24,351 nt of DNA, taken from positions 1 to 24,351 of the forward strand of contig JBLHGU010000066.1 in NCBI GenBank assembly GCA_047615875.1. Reading direction: 5' to 3'. Of the stretch, positions 15,588-23,539 are shown piece after piece. A program made the position numbers and the translations under genes. This DNA is from JBLHGU01 sp047615875. Its GTDB lineage: Bacteria > Pseudomonadota > Gammaproteobacteria > Arenicellales > CAJQKF01. Positions within the stretch are counted from its first letter, which is position 1. Every line of letters starts with the position of its first letter. A model generated the notes under the pieces. It ran no database searches and was not told the origin of the DNA. It saw only the letters and a program-made list of their open reading frames with translations.

Positions 15588-16468
15588 AGGTACTAATTCT
15601 CGGTTTGGCCAAAAGTGGCACTACCGCGCTAGCCTATAAGATCCATGAAAGCATGCCTGACGGGGCAGAGCTAGAGTTCGAGCCAGGCAAGACAAAAGGC
15701 GCGGAAGACCTGCAGCTGCATAACCGTATTACGGCCTCAAACCGGCCCGTGGTGACCAAGAATCTCATTTACCCTGATCAACAGACTCGATGGCAAGAAA
15801 TCTGGGCTAATGTCGCCAAGTACGATCGTGCCATCTGGATCGTGCGAGATCCTCGTGACATCTTAATCAGTAACTTTTTCTATCATTGGTATCAGGGTTA
15901 TCAAGTTGATAAACAGGCCTTTGAATTAGCTCTTAAACGAACTCAGCAGAAAGAGCAGAGTCCATCAAGTATGGCGTTTATTGACCTGGTGGCAGGCACC
16001 ATGACCAAAGATCGCGATCAGCTTCAGGCCTGGCAACAGAGCTGGTATGACATACTCAATGGGGCGGCAGAAACAATTCAACAACGAATGCATATTCTGA
16101 AGTACGAAGACTTTGTTGATGGTCGAGTTGATGGTTTGAGCGAATATCTTGGTATTTCAATTGAAGGCGAAACCGAAGTTCCTGATGAACATAAACGCGT
16201 AATTCGCACGCGTGGCTATGATAACTGGCGGCGCTGGTTTACTAACGAGGATGTTGAGTTTTTCACGCCGTTAATCAGCAGCTTTCTGCAACGAATGGGC
16301 TACGATCACGAGGATTGGAAATTAATCCCTTGTGACACGCTGCCCTCCGCCGAAGGATCTGAGTATATGCAAGATATGTTCAAACGTGGGCGAGGTACGG
16401 CGCGATCGAGCAAATCATGGCTACGCCGATTCGCGCGGCGAGTAAAAGCTAAACTACAGTCTTTGTAA
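15584..16468 (+). CDS. Sulfotransferase-domain protein
   Basis: This 294-residue protein begins directly with the PAPS-binding strand and loop (VLILGLAKSGTTALAYKI, 3-20). The 3'-phosphate-binding block is IWIVRDPRDILISNFFYHWY (84-103). A later KYEDFVDG matches the usual late motif. It is predicted to transfer a sulfuryl group in the cytoplasm; the C-terminal 20 residues are strongly basic (RSSKSWLRRFARRVKAK), which may help it bind membrane or a polyanion. The start is GTG 15584, inside the GTGA overlap with the phosphatase gene, so translation of the two is probably coupled. No other start fits the P-loop position. It is not closely similar by eye to the TPR-sulfotransferase in this window. 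The acceptor is unknown. Confidence 0.87.
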   Translation: MKVLILGLAKSGTTALAYKIHESMPDGAELEFEPGKTKGAEDLQLHNRITASNRPVVTKNLIYPDQQTRWQEIWANVAKYDRAIWIVRDPRDILISNFFYHWYQGYQVDKQAFELALKRTQQKEQSPSSMAFIDLVAGTMTKDRDQLQAWQQSWYDILNGAAETIQQRMHILKYEDFVDGRVDGLSEYLGISIEGETEVPDEHKRVIRTRGYDNWRRWFTNEDVEFFTPLISSFLQRMGYDHEDWKLIPCDTLPSAEGSEYMQDMFKRGRGTARSSKSWLRRFARRVKAKLQSL

Positions 16469-16783
16469 CTAAAAATTCCAGCCACTTTAATGGAGAGGAT
16501 TAAACTTCCAATAGTTAGATCTAAATCATGATTCACAGTATTTTTTCGTTTAAAAGTTTCATTAGTTGAAATAATTGCTGACCATCCGTTTCAAGCATGT
16601 TTCTGCCTGATCGATTTGTAAAGTGACCGGCAGAAAGTTACCCTAAACGGCCATATATTATTAAAGTTGGTACTTCTAGATCAGGCTATTAGCGGTCATT
16701 GTTAGAGTTGCCACGAAAGTGGGGTGGCGCCTATATCTTTTGCAAGCCTGATAATTCTCACATCACCTATCGGCGCATTTAAG
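16469..16783. other. Intergenic region between convergent genes, nothing recognisable
   Basis: These 315 AT-rich bases separate the convergent sulfotransferase and cyclase genes. I find no coding frame with a ribosome site. The only structure is a very small hairpin CCAC-GAAA-GTGG at 16711-16722 without a T run, so no intrinsic terminator is evident for either gene. Confidence 0.5.
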
Positions 16784-19700
16784 TTACCTAGCCATATCAG
16801 CCAGCAGTTCCTGGGCCAGTTCTCGGTCATCCGGACAATCACCATCGTTTATGCTTTCATAGACTGGCCCAAGCAAAGAGATAGCTTCGTCGATCCGACC
16901 TTGTTCCTGCAACAACTTGGCGAGATCAATGGCGGCTTTCAATTCCCATAGTTTGGCACCCTGCTTGCGAGCAACCTTGAGGGCGGTGTTAAGTTCCTTT
17001 TCTGCGGCCCCGGTCTCACTATCAGCCTTGGCTAATTCTGCCCGCAATCGGTGGAGATCGGCCAAAGCATAGGTTTCGCCTGTCTCTTCAATGTGGTTTT
17101 GCGCCATGTTGGCCAATTCTGCAGCTTCATTCTTAAACTCCATCGCCAAGGCGGACCTACCAGTGCCTATGCGCCATTGAGATAAGAAGAATTTGCAATT
17201 TATTGAGACTATGAACCTGTCTGCGGCCTTGTATCGCTCGATACTGGCCTTATCACCATTGGCTGCAGCCAACATTTTCCTGGTGAATGCATCGTAGGCA
17301 AGCCAGAGTGTCAGATTGTGCTCCTGAGCAATTGGTTTTAATTCAGACATACATTGTTGGACGTCAAGCATGTCGTTATTTAACATACTGAATACAGAGC
17401 GCATAACAAGCGCATAACAAATTGTCTGAATATGAGCCGTGGTTTTCGCAATGCGCTCGGCCTCAGCTATATGTCTCAAGGCCGTTGTTGTCTGACCAAG
17501 TAACAGCAAATTACACGCTTCATAAATGTGAACCGTAACGCCAATATCCTGCCCGTACCGATAGGCGAGCCCAGCATGCGCGACAGGATCTAAATGGCTG
17601 ATCGCGATTTTTAAATGGCGATCAGCCGCAGCAAAATTACCCATGAACCAATGCGAAGCTCCAGCCACGCGATTAGCAACCACCACCGACGAGGTGTCTG
17701 ATGATTTACTCGCAAGATCCACAAGTGCCTCGGCAGTTTTCAACGCATCTGCGTGCTGCCCCCTGATCCCTGTGCTCACCCATAGCCCATAAAGAATAGA
17801 GTATCGCATAGGCGTTTCGCCAACTTTGTCCGCTAAATCCAGCGCCTGTCTAAATGCAGCCACTGTTTCGTCTGCGCCAAAGCCTCTTCGGGTCAGCAAT
17901 GCCATACCGAGCGGAACCTGCAAAGACAATGCGCGATCAAAAGATGATGTATCTTGCTTCTCTAATTTCGGCGTGATTAGCGTAATAGAACGCCCAAGAT
18001 GCGAGATGGCTTCATCAAACGCTGGGCGAGCGAGGGCGGCTTTGCTTGCTGCCTCCCAAAGATTAATTGCTCGGTCGGTGAGGTTGGCGGCCTCGGCGTG
18101 AACAGCGAGAAGTTCCGGCGCTATATCAGGATCAGCCTCCAGTGCGCTCAGGATCATCGCATGAATTGCTCTACGCTTTTCTTTCAACAAGCTTTCATAG
18201 GCTGCGTCTCGGACTAGCGCGTGCTTGAAGATATAGGTTGCCTCCGGCAGCAAGCCGCGGCGATAGATCAACTCAGCGTCTATCAGACCATCCAGCGCGG
18301 TGACAAGTTTGGCTTCGGACAAATGTGAGATCTGTGCCAGCAGTCCATGACTGAACTCCCGCCCAATACAGGCCGCCGTTTGTGCCACTTCCTTAATCGG
18401 TTGCAATCGATCCAACCGCGCCATCAGGCTGTCATGTAGCGTGGCGGGGATGGCGATGCTGCTCAGCGGTCCATCCAGCACAAAGTGGTCACCATCTTCT
18501 TTCAGCGCGCCGGATTCGAGAATTGTTTTGGTGAGTTCCTCGACAAATAACGGTACACCGTCGGTCCGGCTAACGATAATCTCCATGATCTCGTTTGGTA
18601 ACGCTTTTCCATTGGTCAGCTTGGAGACAATGGCACCAACCTGATCCTTGCCTAGTCGGTTGAGCACGAAACGCGTGACGATAGGGTGTCCACCAAACCC
18701 ATACTCAAAAGTCGGGCGGGCCATGGCAAGGACCATAATCTTCTGATCGGCAATTGCGCCCAGCAGCAGCTCTAAAAGCTCCAGCGATGTCGGATCAATC
18801 CAGTGGAGGTCTTCATAGACCAACAGCAAGGGTTTGTCTTTCGCTTGCTCAACAAGCAGTCCCGTCAGCGCCTGCATGGTTTGCGCGCGTAACTGTTCCG
18901 GTGTCAGGTCCAGTGTCTCGTACCGGCCTTCTGCATCCAAGCCCATCATTGGTGCTACAAACTTCAATGCGTCGTTGTTTGCACCAAGCAAGACCTCAAT
19001 CTTATCTAGCCTCAGATTTGGTGTATCCGTCTGGACAATCCCGGCAGCAAACGACATCTGCTGTATGATGGGATAGAGGGTACTGTCGGCGTGATACGGT
19101 GAACATTGATAGGTTATGCGAACATGATCATCACGCTCAATCTCGTCTATTAACGCTCTGGTAATGCGTGACTTGCCAATACCTGCCTCGCCACTGACGA
19201 TGAGCAACTGTCCCTTACCAGAACGGGCCAATGCCCAACGCTCCAGCATCAACTCAATTTCTCTGTCTCGCCCAATGATTCGCATCAGCGTTCCCGACTG
19301 CTGCGCTGCAAATCGACTTTCGATGACAGCCTCTCCCTCAACGACAAAGGCTTCCACCGCTCCGCTGATACCTTTCAACTCCTGATCGCCAATTGATCTC
19401 AGCATGTAGGTATTACCCAGAAGGCGTTTTGTTTCTTTCGGCAGCACAATTTGGTTGGGCTCAGCTACTCCCTGTAATCGTGCGGCCAGATTGGGAGTCT
19501 CGCCCACAACAGCCGCTTCCTGGGTAGCACCACTACCAATCATATCGCCAACAATCACTACGCCGGTGGCAATACCGATCCGGGTTGCAAGGGGTGTGCC
19601 ATCGGGCGCTGTTGTCGTCTTGATGGTATCGATTATCGACAGGCCCGCGCGGACTGCACGTCCAGCATCATCCTCGTTGGCTCGTGGCCAGCCAAAGTAA

Positions 19701-20128
19701 CACAACACCCCATCACCCATGAACTTGGCAACAAAACCAAAGCGGCCAATAATGCCAGCGACCGTATTCTGGTAGGTATTGATAATCTCGCGCATGTCTT
19801 CCACATCAATCCGTGATGCCATCTCGGTCGAGCCGACGAGGTCAACGAACATCACCGTCAGATGACGTCGTTCTGCATCGGAAACTGGCTCGATAGAGGT
19901 TGCAGGAGCAACAGAAAACGCGGATTCGATTGAAGATGAATCATGCGCCGATTCAAGCTGTCGAATGGCTTTCATTGCACGGCGGCGCGGCCCCAGAGGA
20001 AGGCCCAATTCTTTTAAATCATCATCGCTAAGTTCGGCAAGGTCAGCAAATACGATCTCGGCTTCGGCGAAAAAAGCCAGGTATTTTTCCAAACCAATCT
20101 CGATAAGCCAATGCGAAAGTTCAGTCAA
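16784..20128 (-). CDS. SAM domain - class III nucleotidyl cyclase - AAA ATPase - TPR signalling protein
   Basis: This 1114-residue protein has four parts. A SAM domain (1-60: HWLIEIGLEKYLAFFAEAEI) mediates protein contacts. A class III cyclase domain (about 85-265) has both metal aspartates, Asp96 in FVDLVGST and Asp139 in KFMGDG, the purine-selecting Lys135, and the catalytic pair Asn213 and Arg217 in PNLAARLQ, so it should make cAMP (or cGMP). An ATPase domain has Walker A GEAGIGKS (313-320) and Walker B LLLVYED (434-440). From about 690 the rest is helical TPR-like repeat. The plan resembles LuxR-type/STAND regulators in which the sensor is the repeat region. The start is TTG 20128, because the SAM domain begins at once and no ATG exists before residue 52. 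The ligand and target are unknown. Confidence 0.9.
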   Translation of the reverse strand: MTELSHWLIEIGLEKYLAFFAEAEIVFADLAELSDDDLKELGLPLGPRRRAMKAIRQLESAHDSSSIESAFSVAPATSIEPVSDAERRHLTVMFVDLVGSTEMASRIDVEDMREIINTYQNTVAGIIGRFGFVAKFMGDGVLCYFGWPRANEDDAGRAVRAGLSIIDTIKTTTAPDGTPLATRIGIATGVVIVGDMIGSGATQEAAVVGETPNLAARLQGVAEPNQIVLPKETKRLLGNTYMLRSIGDQELKGISGAVEAFVVEGEAVIESRFAAQQSGTLMRIIGRDREIELMLERWALARSGKGQLLIVSGEAGIGKSRITRALIDEIERDDHVRITYQCSPYHADSTLYPIIQQMSFAAGIVQTDTPNLRLDKIEVLLGANNDALKFVAPMMGLDAEGRYETLDLTPEQLRAQTMQALTGLLVEQAKDKPLLLVYEDLHWIDPTSLELLELLLGAIADQKIMVLAMARPTFEYGFGGHPIVTRFVLNRLGKDQVGAIVSKLTNGKALPNEIMEIIVSRTDGVPLFVEELTKTILESGALKEDGDHFVLDGPLSSIAIPATLHDSLMARLDRLQPIKEVAQTAACIGREFSHGLLAQISHLSEAKLVTALDGLIDAELIYRRGLLPEATYIFKHALVRDAAYESLLKEKRRAIHAMILSALEADPDIAPELLAVHAEAANLTDRAINLWEAASKAALARPAFDEAISHLGRSITLITPKLEKQDTSSFDRALSLQVPLGMALLTRRGFGADETVAAFRQALDLADKVGETPMRYSILYGLWVSTGIRGQHADALKTAEALVDLASKSSDTSSVVVANRVAGASHWFMGNFAAADRHLKIAISHLDPVAHAGLAYRYGQDIGVTVHIYEACNLLLLGQTTTALRHIAEAERIAKTTAHIQTICYALVMRSVFSMLNNDMLDVQQCMSELKPIAQEHNLTLWLAYDAFTRKMLAAANGDKASIERYKAADRFIVSINCKFFLSQWRIGTGRSALAMEFKNEAAELANMAQNHIEETGETYALADLHRLRAELAKADSETGAAEKELNTALKVARKQGAKLWELKAAIDLAKLLQEQGRIDEAISLLGPVYESINDGDCPDDRELAQELLADMAR

Positions 20129-20178
20129 CTTAGGATCTCTTGCTCGGAAAAATGCTTGTAATCAAGTGAAATCCTCAG

Positions 20179-20194
20179 TTGTCAAAAATGACAA
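20179..20194 (-). promoter_or_regulatory. Perfect inverted repeat overlapping a TTGACA element upstream of the cyclase gene
   Basis: TTGTCA-AAAA-TGACAA is a perfect 6-bp inverted repeat with a 4-base spacer, 51 bases upstream of the cyclase TTG start. On the minus strand it includes a consensus -35 box (TTGACA, 20185-20180), although only weak -10 matches follow (ATTACA, 17-base spacing). A repressor bound here would cover the -35 region. The repeat is seen; the operator role is inferred. Confidence 0.35.
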
Positions 20195-20669
20195 TTAGTA
20201 GACAAAAACTCTATATCGACGTGTAATCTGAGAGCTATTTATCGAACGAATATAATAAAGGTATTAATTCACTAAAAGAAACGATCGCTATTGGTCGAAT
20301 GTTCTCGTTCGTCCAGATTGTGCGATGGTCGGCTTCGAGTATACTAGGAGCAGATTGCAGACGGAACCTTTAAGAAATCCAGATGGCCTCTGCCAATTTT
20401 TCAACTAAGTCCCAGATTTGCCCTGAACCGGTCACATGGCCCACAAAGCTGGAGGCAATAAATACGGCTTTCTGGATATTGTTCAGCAAGCAATTGTTAT
20501 GGGAAAATTGCAGTTCAACTAATCCTAACAATAGTCGCTCTGCTACGGGCATTTCATGTCATATCCTACGCTTGAGAGGATAATAGCGGTAAATCATCAT
20601 ATATAGCGCCCATGACGGCCGGGTGACGGGCATGAGTTAGGTCTGGAATACAAAGCAACCCAAAGCTCC

Positions 20670-20675
20670 TATAAT
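20670..20675 (+). promoter_or_regulatory. Candidate sigma-70 -10 box for the P-loop gene
   Basis: A perfect TATAAT lies 72 bases before ATG 20747. The hexamer 17 bases upstream (AATACA, 20647-20652) matches the -35 consensus at only three positions. Transcription from it would give a leader of roughly 65 bases containing GGGGAGG ahead of the start. Confidence 0.4.
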
Positions 20676-20746
20676 CCGTCTACTACTACACAGAGCACAG
20701 AGAAATTAAAGCACTACTACCACGAGATGGGGAGGCTTTTGCCGAG

Positions 20747-21565
20747 ATGGCGGCCGCGGCGAATGAGCGTCGCATGATTTTCTTTACCGGTCTACCTGCT
20801 GCCGGTAAATCTCTGTTTCTTCAGCAACAGACTTTGTTGGCGGCAGATGCGGGAAAGCGTATCCACTTCTTACGATGGGATATCGCACTGGCCGCATTCC
20901 AAGAGAAGTCATTGCTGACCAAATATCCTGATACGGACGGTGTCACCCACCCGCTAATTCGAAAAGCCGCTGGTCTTTGGTCCAGACGGGCAATTGCTCG
21001 TTGGCAATTAGAATTCCCAGGATCGGAAGAACTTTTAATCGGAGAGTTTCCGATCAGCGGTAACCGTTTTGTCGAATTGGTACAAGTAATGGATGATGAC
21101 GTAGAGCCCGTGTTGGCTGGTGACTCGGCTGTGTTTTTCGTGCCGGTGCCGACGAATGAAGTACGTCGGAAGCTTGTTGCCAAACGTCAGGCGTCGATCA
21201 GTAATCCACAACACTCAGATGAGACGCGAGACGCTCCAATGAGCACTTTGGAGAATGTCTGGCGCGAAACCCGTTACCTAGCGGGCGACCTGGGTTTGAT
21301 CAGCGTGACCGAGGACAGTAGTTCAGTCGACTACGACCAGACCATCTATGCTTGTTTTTTCCAACACTTGCTGCAGCATCGAAATAACCGTGTTCTGGCT
21401 GTCGAAGAGATGTATGCCGGGGTAGGCTCCGCACACGACTTCAATGTCGAGTGTTGCGAAATTATAGCTTCCGCCAGTGAGGCCAACGAGTGTGTATCGG
21501 TACTAGAATCAACGTGGAATCGCGAAGAGATTAACCGGTCGGTGGAAAGCTGGTACAACGTATAA
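20747..21565 (+). CDS. Orphan P-loop NTPase/kinase-like protein
   Basis: The 272-residue product opens with a Walker A loop, FFTGLPAAGKS (12-22), right after the start, as in small kinases and NTPases. Downstream blocks are distinctive: FLRWDIALAAFQ, DGVTHPLIRKAAGLWSRR, LLIGEFPISGNRFVELVQ and VFFVPVPTNEVRRKLVAKR. LLIGEFP is the likely Walker B strand with an acidic residue, and the last block could be a lid with basic residues. I cannot name the family; a nucleotide or metabolite kinase is the best guess from the shape. No membrane segment is seen. ATG 20747 has GGAGG about 11 bases upstream; an in-frame ATG at 20774 would still leave the P-loop whole. It is divergent from the cyclase gene and has no operon partner. 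Confidence 0.75.
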   Translation: MAAAANERRMIFFTGLPAAGKSLFLQQQTLLAADAGKRIHFLRWDIALAAFQEKSLLTKYPDTDGVTHPLIRKAAGLWSRRAIARWQLEFPGSEELLIGEFPISGNRFVELVQVMDDDVEPVLAGDSAVFFVPVPTNEVRRKLVAKRQASISNPQHSDETRDAPMSTLENVWRETRYLAGDLGLISVTEDSSSVDYDQTIYACFFQHLLQHRNNRVLAVEEMYAGVGSAHDFNVECCEIIASASEANECVSVLESTWNREEINRSVESWYNV

Positions 21566-21578
21566 GATTATGTGACCC

Positions 21579-21604
21579 CAGCACTCCGATATAACTACGT
21601 GCTG
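21579..21604 (+). terminator. Candidate terminator of the P-loop gene
   Basis: CAGCAC (21579-21584) pairs with GTGCTG (21599-21604) around a 14-base loop and is followed by TTAAGTTTTAC. It starts 13 bases after the stop codon. The stem is short, so the call is moderate. Confidence 0.4.
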
Positions 21605-21824
21605 TTAAGTTTTACTGATATTTGTACCGGCCTCGCTCCTTGAATAAAACTTTATAACAGCAATAGACACTAAGCAATACAGAAAAACTGATTTTCAATT
21701 CACTATCAGAATTTGGTAAATTGCTGCGTTATAACCCAGCACCCCGCTGCATCCGCGCAACAACAAATTCGAAAACTATCGTTCTTACTTTTATAATTTC
21801 GAAGTGTCCGCTTCGAGTACAGAT

Positions 21825-21982
21825 TGTGTGAAAACTCAATGTAAAATATCCCAGTGGGAATGGTGCTTATATTTGAGATTGAGCAAGTTAGATAACTATG
21901 CTCAATATCGTTTATCGACTCAGAATTTATACATTGTGTCGGTCCTGCCCATCAGTCTTGATAATAACTGGGTTTTCACACA
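21825..21982. repeat. Wide inverted repeat, 13 of 14 bases matched
   Basis: TGTGTGAAAACTCA (21825-21838) and TGGGTTTTCACACA (21969-21982) are inverted copies with one mismatch, 130 bases apart. The arrangement recalls the ends of a miniature transposable element, but no target duplication flanks them (AGAT on the left, GCTT on the right). It could also be chance in AT-rich DNA. Confidence 0.3.
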
Positions 21983-22208
21983 GCTTAAGTATACAACGGG
22001 CAAACAGATAATTCATTTTCTCTATTGAGCTGGTTAGTATTTATTGAAAATGGTCGTTTATGAGAATCGTTGCACCTGCCGCAAGTTACTCCATTTAGTA
22101 CGTTTCGGATTATCAAAAACCCCTGTCAAAATAGATTCTCACAGGCTTGGTACTTAAACGAGTTTCGATAAGTCCTTAACGTACAATATTCTCCGTTTCC
22201 TGTGTTGA

Positions 22209-22415
22209 CCACAGGTACAAACTGTATCTTGCCAATATGAGCAGGATTATCCAGAAAGGACTGATTAAGAATGGGATTTATTAGGCTCAGCACTATCTTC
22301 TGAGAATTTCGGGCTAGAGCAAGCAGGATTGATTTTTCGTAAAGTATGCGGTCAAGAACACTATATCAGCCTAAATGGTGAAGAGAACTTCCCCATTCGG
22401 GCAAATATAGTTTGA
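22209..22415 (+). pseudogene. Possible decayed coding remnant
   Basis: One plus-strand frame reads as plausible protein on both sides of an internal TAA (22266-22268). The second part is 48 codons and ends with TGA at 22413-22415; it includes ENFGLEQAGLIFRKVCGQEH and then SLNGEENFPIRANIV. There is no start codon with a ribosome site. I cannot assign a family. Chance open frame is a real alternative. Confidence 0.2.
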
Positions 22416-22498
22416 GTTCAAAGCCATAGCAACCAGTTGGCGGATTAGAAGCAAGCGACCAGCATACAGACTAGCGCTCTACAAAGCGTTGGCGTTGT

Positions 22499-23539
22499 TT
22501 AAACGCCTTCAATAGCCCGTAGCATTTCATCTTGATAGGCAAATATAGCCGGGCCCCCTCCTGTATGCAAAAACAGGAATCCAGCTGAATCACTTTCTGC
22601 TTTTGCTCTGTCCAATGCACAGGCGAGAGCCTTGGATGAATAAACCGGGTCTACGACCAATCCTTCACAACTTCCGGCCAGGCGAATAGCCCGCATTGCC
22701 CCTGGACCGGCCTGACCATACCCCGGCGCCAGTTGATTATCATCGAGCATTATTTGATCATCCGTAACGGGGTTTTGCATTTTAAGTAGCGAGCTGATTG
22801 ATTCACAATGTTGCGCTATGCGAACGCGTTGTATAGCAGCATCGCGTCGCACACAGGCACCAATAACCGGAATCTGAATACCTAGTACTGCCATCCCATA
22901 GAGAAACCCGGCATGGGTGGCACCACTGCCAGAGGGCACTACAATGCCCCGCAGGGAAATATTCTGCTGCCGAATCTGGTTTGCTACTTCAATAGCACAA
23001 ACCACATAGCCCAACGCACCCAGTGACGGGTAACCACCACCAAGGTGGATTACATAGGGTTTGTTGCCAGACTCCCGTAGCTGATCAGCAATCAGCTCCA
23101 TATTCGCATCAGCTCCAGCTTCGTCTTCTCCATGCGGATAACTGTGCAGAGTGGCACCCATCAACCGATCCAGCAATACATTGCCGCTGTTGCGATAATT
23201 ATCATCTGACTTCTTGACCCGTTCTTCCAGTTGAACATGGCAATTCATGCCCAGTTTACTCGCAGCTGCGGCGGTTAACCGAACAAAATTGGATTGCACC
23301 GCACCGGTAATTAATACTGTATCGGCGTTTTTCTCCAGCGCGTCACCGAAGTAAAACTCCAGTTGCCGAACCTTGTTTCCACCCATTGCCAACGGCGTAA
23401 GATCATCACGCTTTATCCATAGCGGGGCACCTTTAATCGAACGCGCCAGGTTTGGCATAGCCTGCAATGGCGTCTCACCATCTGTTAAAACCGCTCTTGG
23501 CAATTCTGCCAGGCAGCCAATATCTTTAAGTTGAAACAT
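22499..23539 (-). CDS. PLP-dependent D-cysteine desulfhydrase / ACC deaminase-family enzyme
   Basis: This 346-residue fold-type II PLP enzyme belongs to the family of D-cysteine desulfhydrase, ACC deaminase and L-cysteate sulfo-lyase. All of these break a small amino acid to an oxo acid and ammonia. The PLP lysine is Lys56 in AMGGNKVRQLEF. The phosphate-binding loop is PSGSGATHAG (202-211). The C-terminal HTGGGPAIFAY is typical. The substrate motif usually read as QSNHVRQ is QSNFVRL here (82-88), so specificity probably differs from E. coli DcyD. ATG 23539 overlaps the stop of the upstream nitrilase gene by one base (TAATG), which indicates coupled translation. Possible substrates are D-cysteine, cysteate or another beta-substituted amino acid; I do not choose between them. 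Confidence 0.87.
   Translation of the reverse strand: MFQLKDIGCLAELPRAVLTDGETPLQAMPNLARSIKGAPLWIKRDDLTPLAMGGNKVRQLEFYFGDALEKNADTVLITGAVQSNFVRLTAAAASKLGMNCHVQLEERVKKSDDNYRNSGNVLLDRLMGATLHSYPHGEDEAGADANMELIADQLRESGNKPYVIHLGGGYPSLGALGYVVCAIEVANQIRQQNISLRGIVVPSGSGATHAGFLYGMAVLGIQIPVIGACVRRDAAIQRVRIAQHCESISSLLKMQNPVTDDQIMLDDNQLAPGYGQAGPGAMRAIRLAGSCEGLVVDPVYSSKALACALDRAKAESDSAGFLFLHTGGGPAIFAYQDEMLRAIEGV

Larger units (their letters stand above)
20129..20746. other. Intergenic region between divergent cyclase and P-loop genes
   Basis: These 618 bases should hold the promoters of both flanking genes. Features I can point to are the inverted repeat at 20179-20194 and a TATAAT at 20670-20675. A 60-codon minus-strand frame (20552-20370, ATG) reads fairly protein-like (AERLLLGLVELQFSHNNCLL near its start), but it has no ribosome site and I do not recognise it. 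I see no RNA gene or repeat array. Confidence 0.45.
21566..22498. other. Long AT-rich intergenic region without an intact gene
   Basis: These 933 bases lie between the P-loop gene and the convergent PLP-enzyme gene. They contain the candidate terminator at 21579-21604, a perfect 6-bp inverted repeat TCGAAG-TGTCCG-CTTCGA at 21799-21816, a wide inverted repeat at 21825-21838/21969-21982, and a possible decayed coding remnant at 22209-22415. The 74-codon frame ending at 22028 has no ribosome site, and I do not count it as a gene. No tRNA or known RNA was recognised. Confidence 0.5.

Noticed and set aside
20370..20552. 60-codon minus-strand frame upstream of the cyclase gene
   Set aside because: It is fairly protein-like but has no ribosome site and no recognisable family; too weak to list as a gene.
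21804..22028. 74-codon plus-strand frame
   Set aside because: No ribosome site, unusual composition, and it spans the wide inverted repeat; probably chance in AT-rich DNA.
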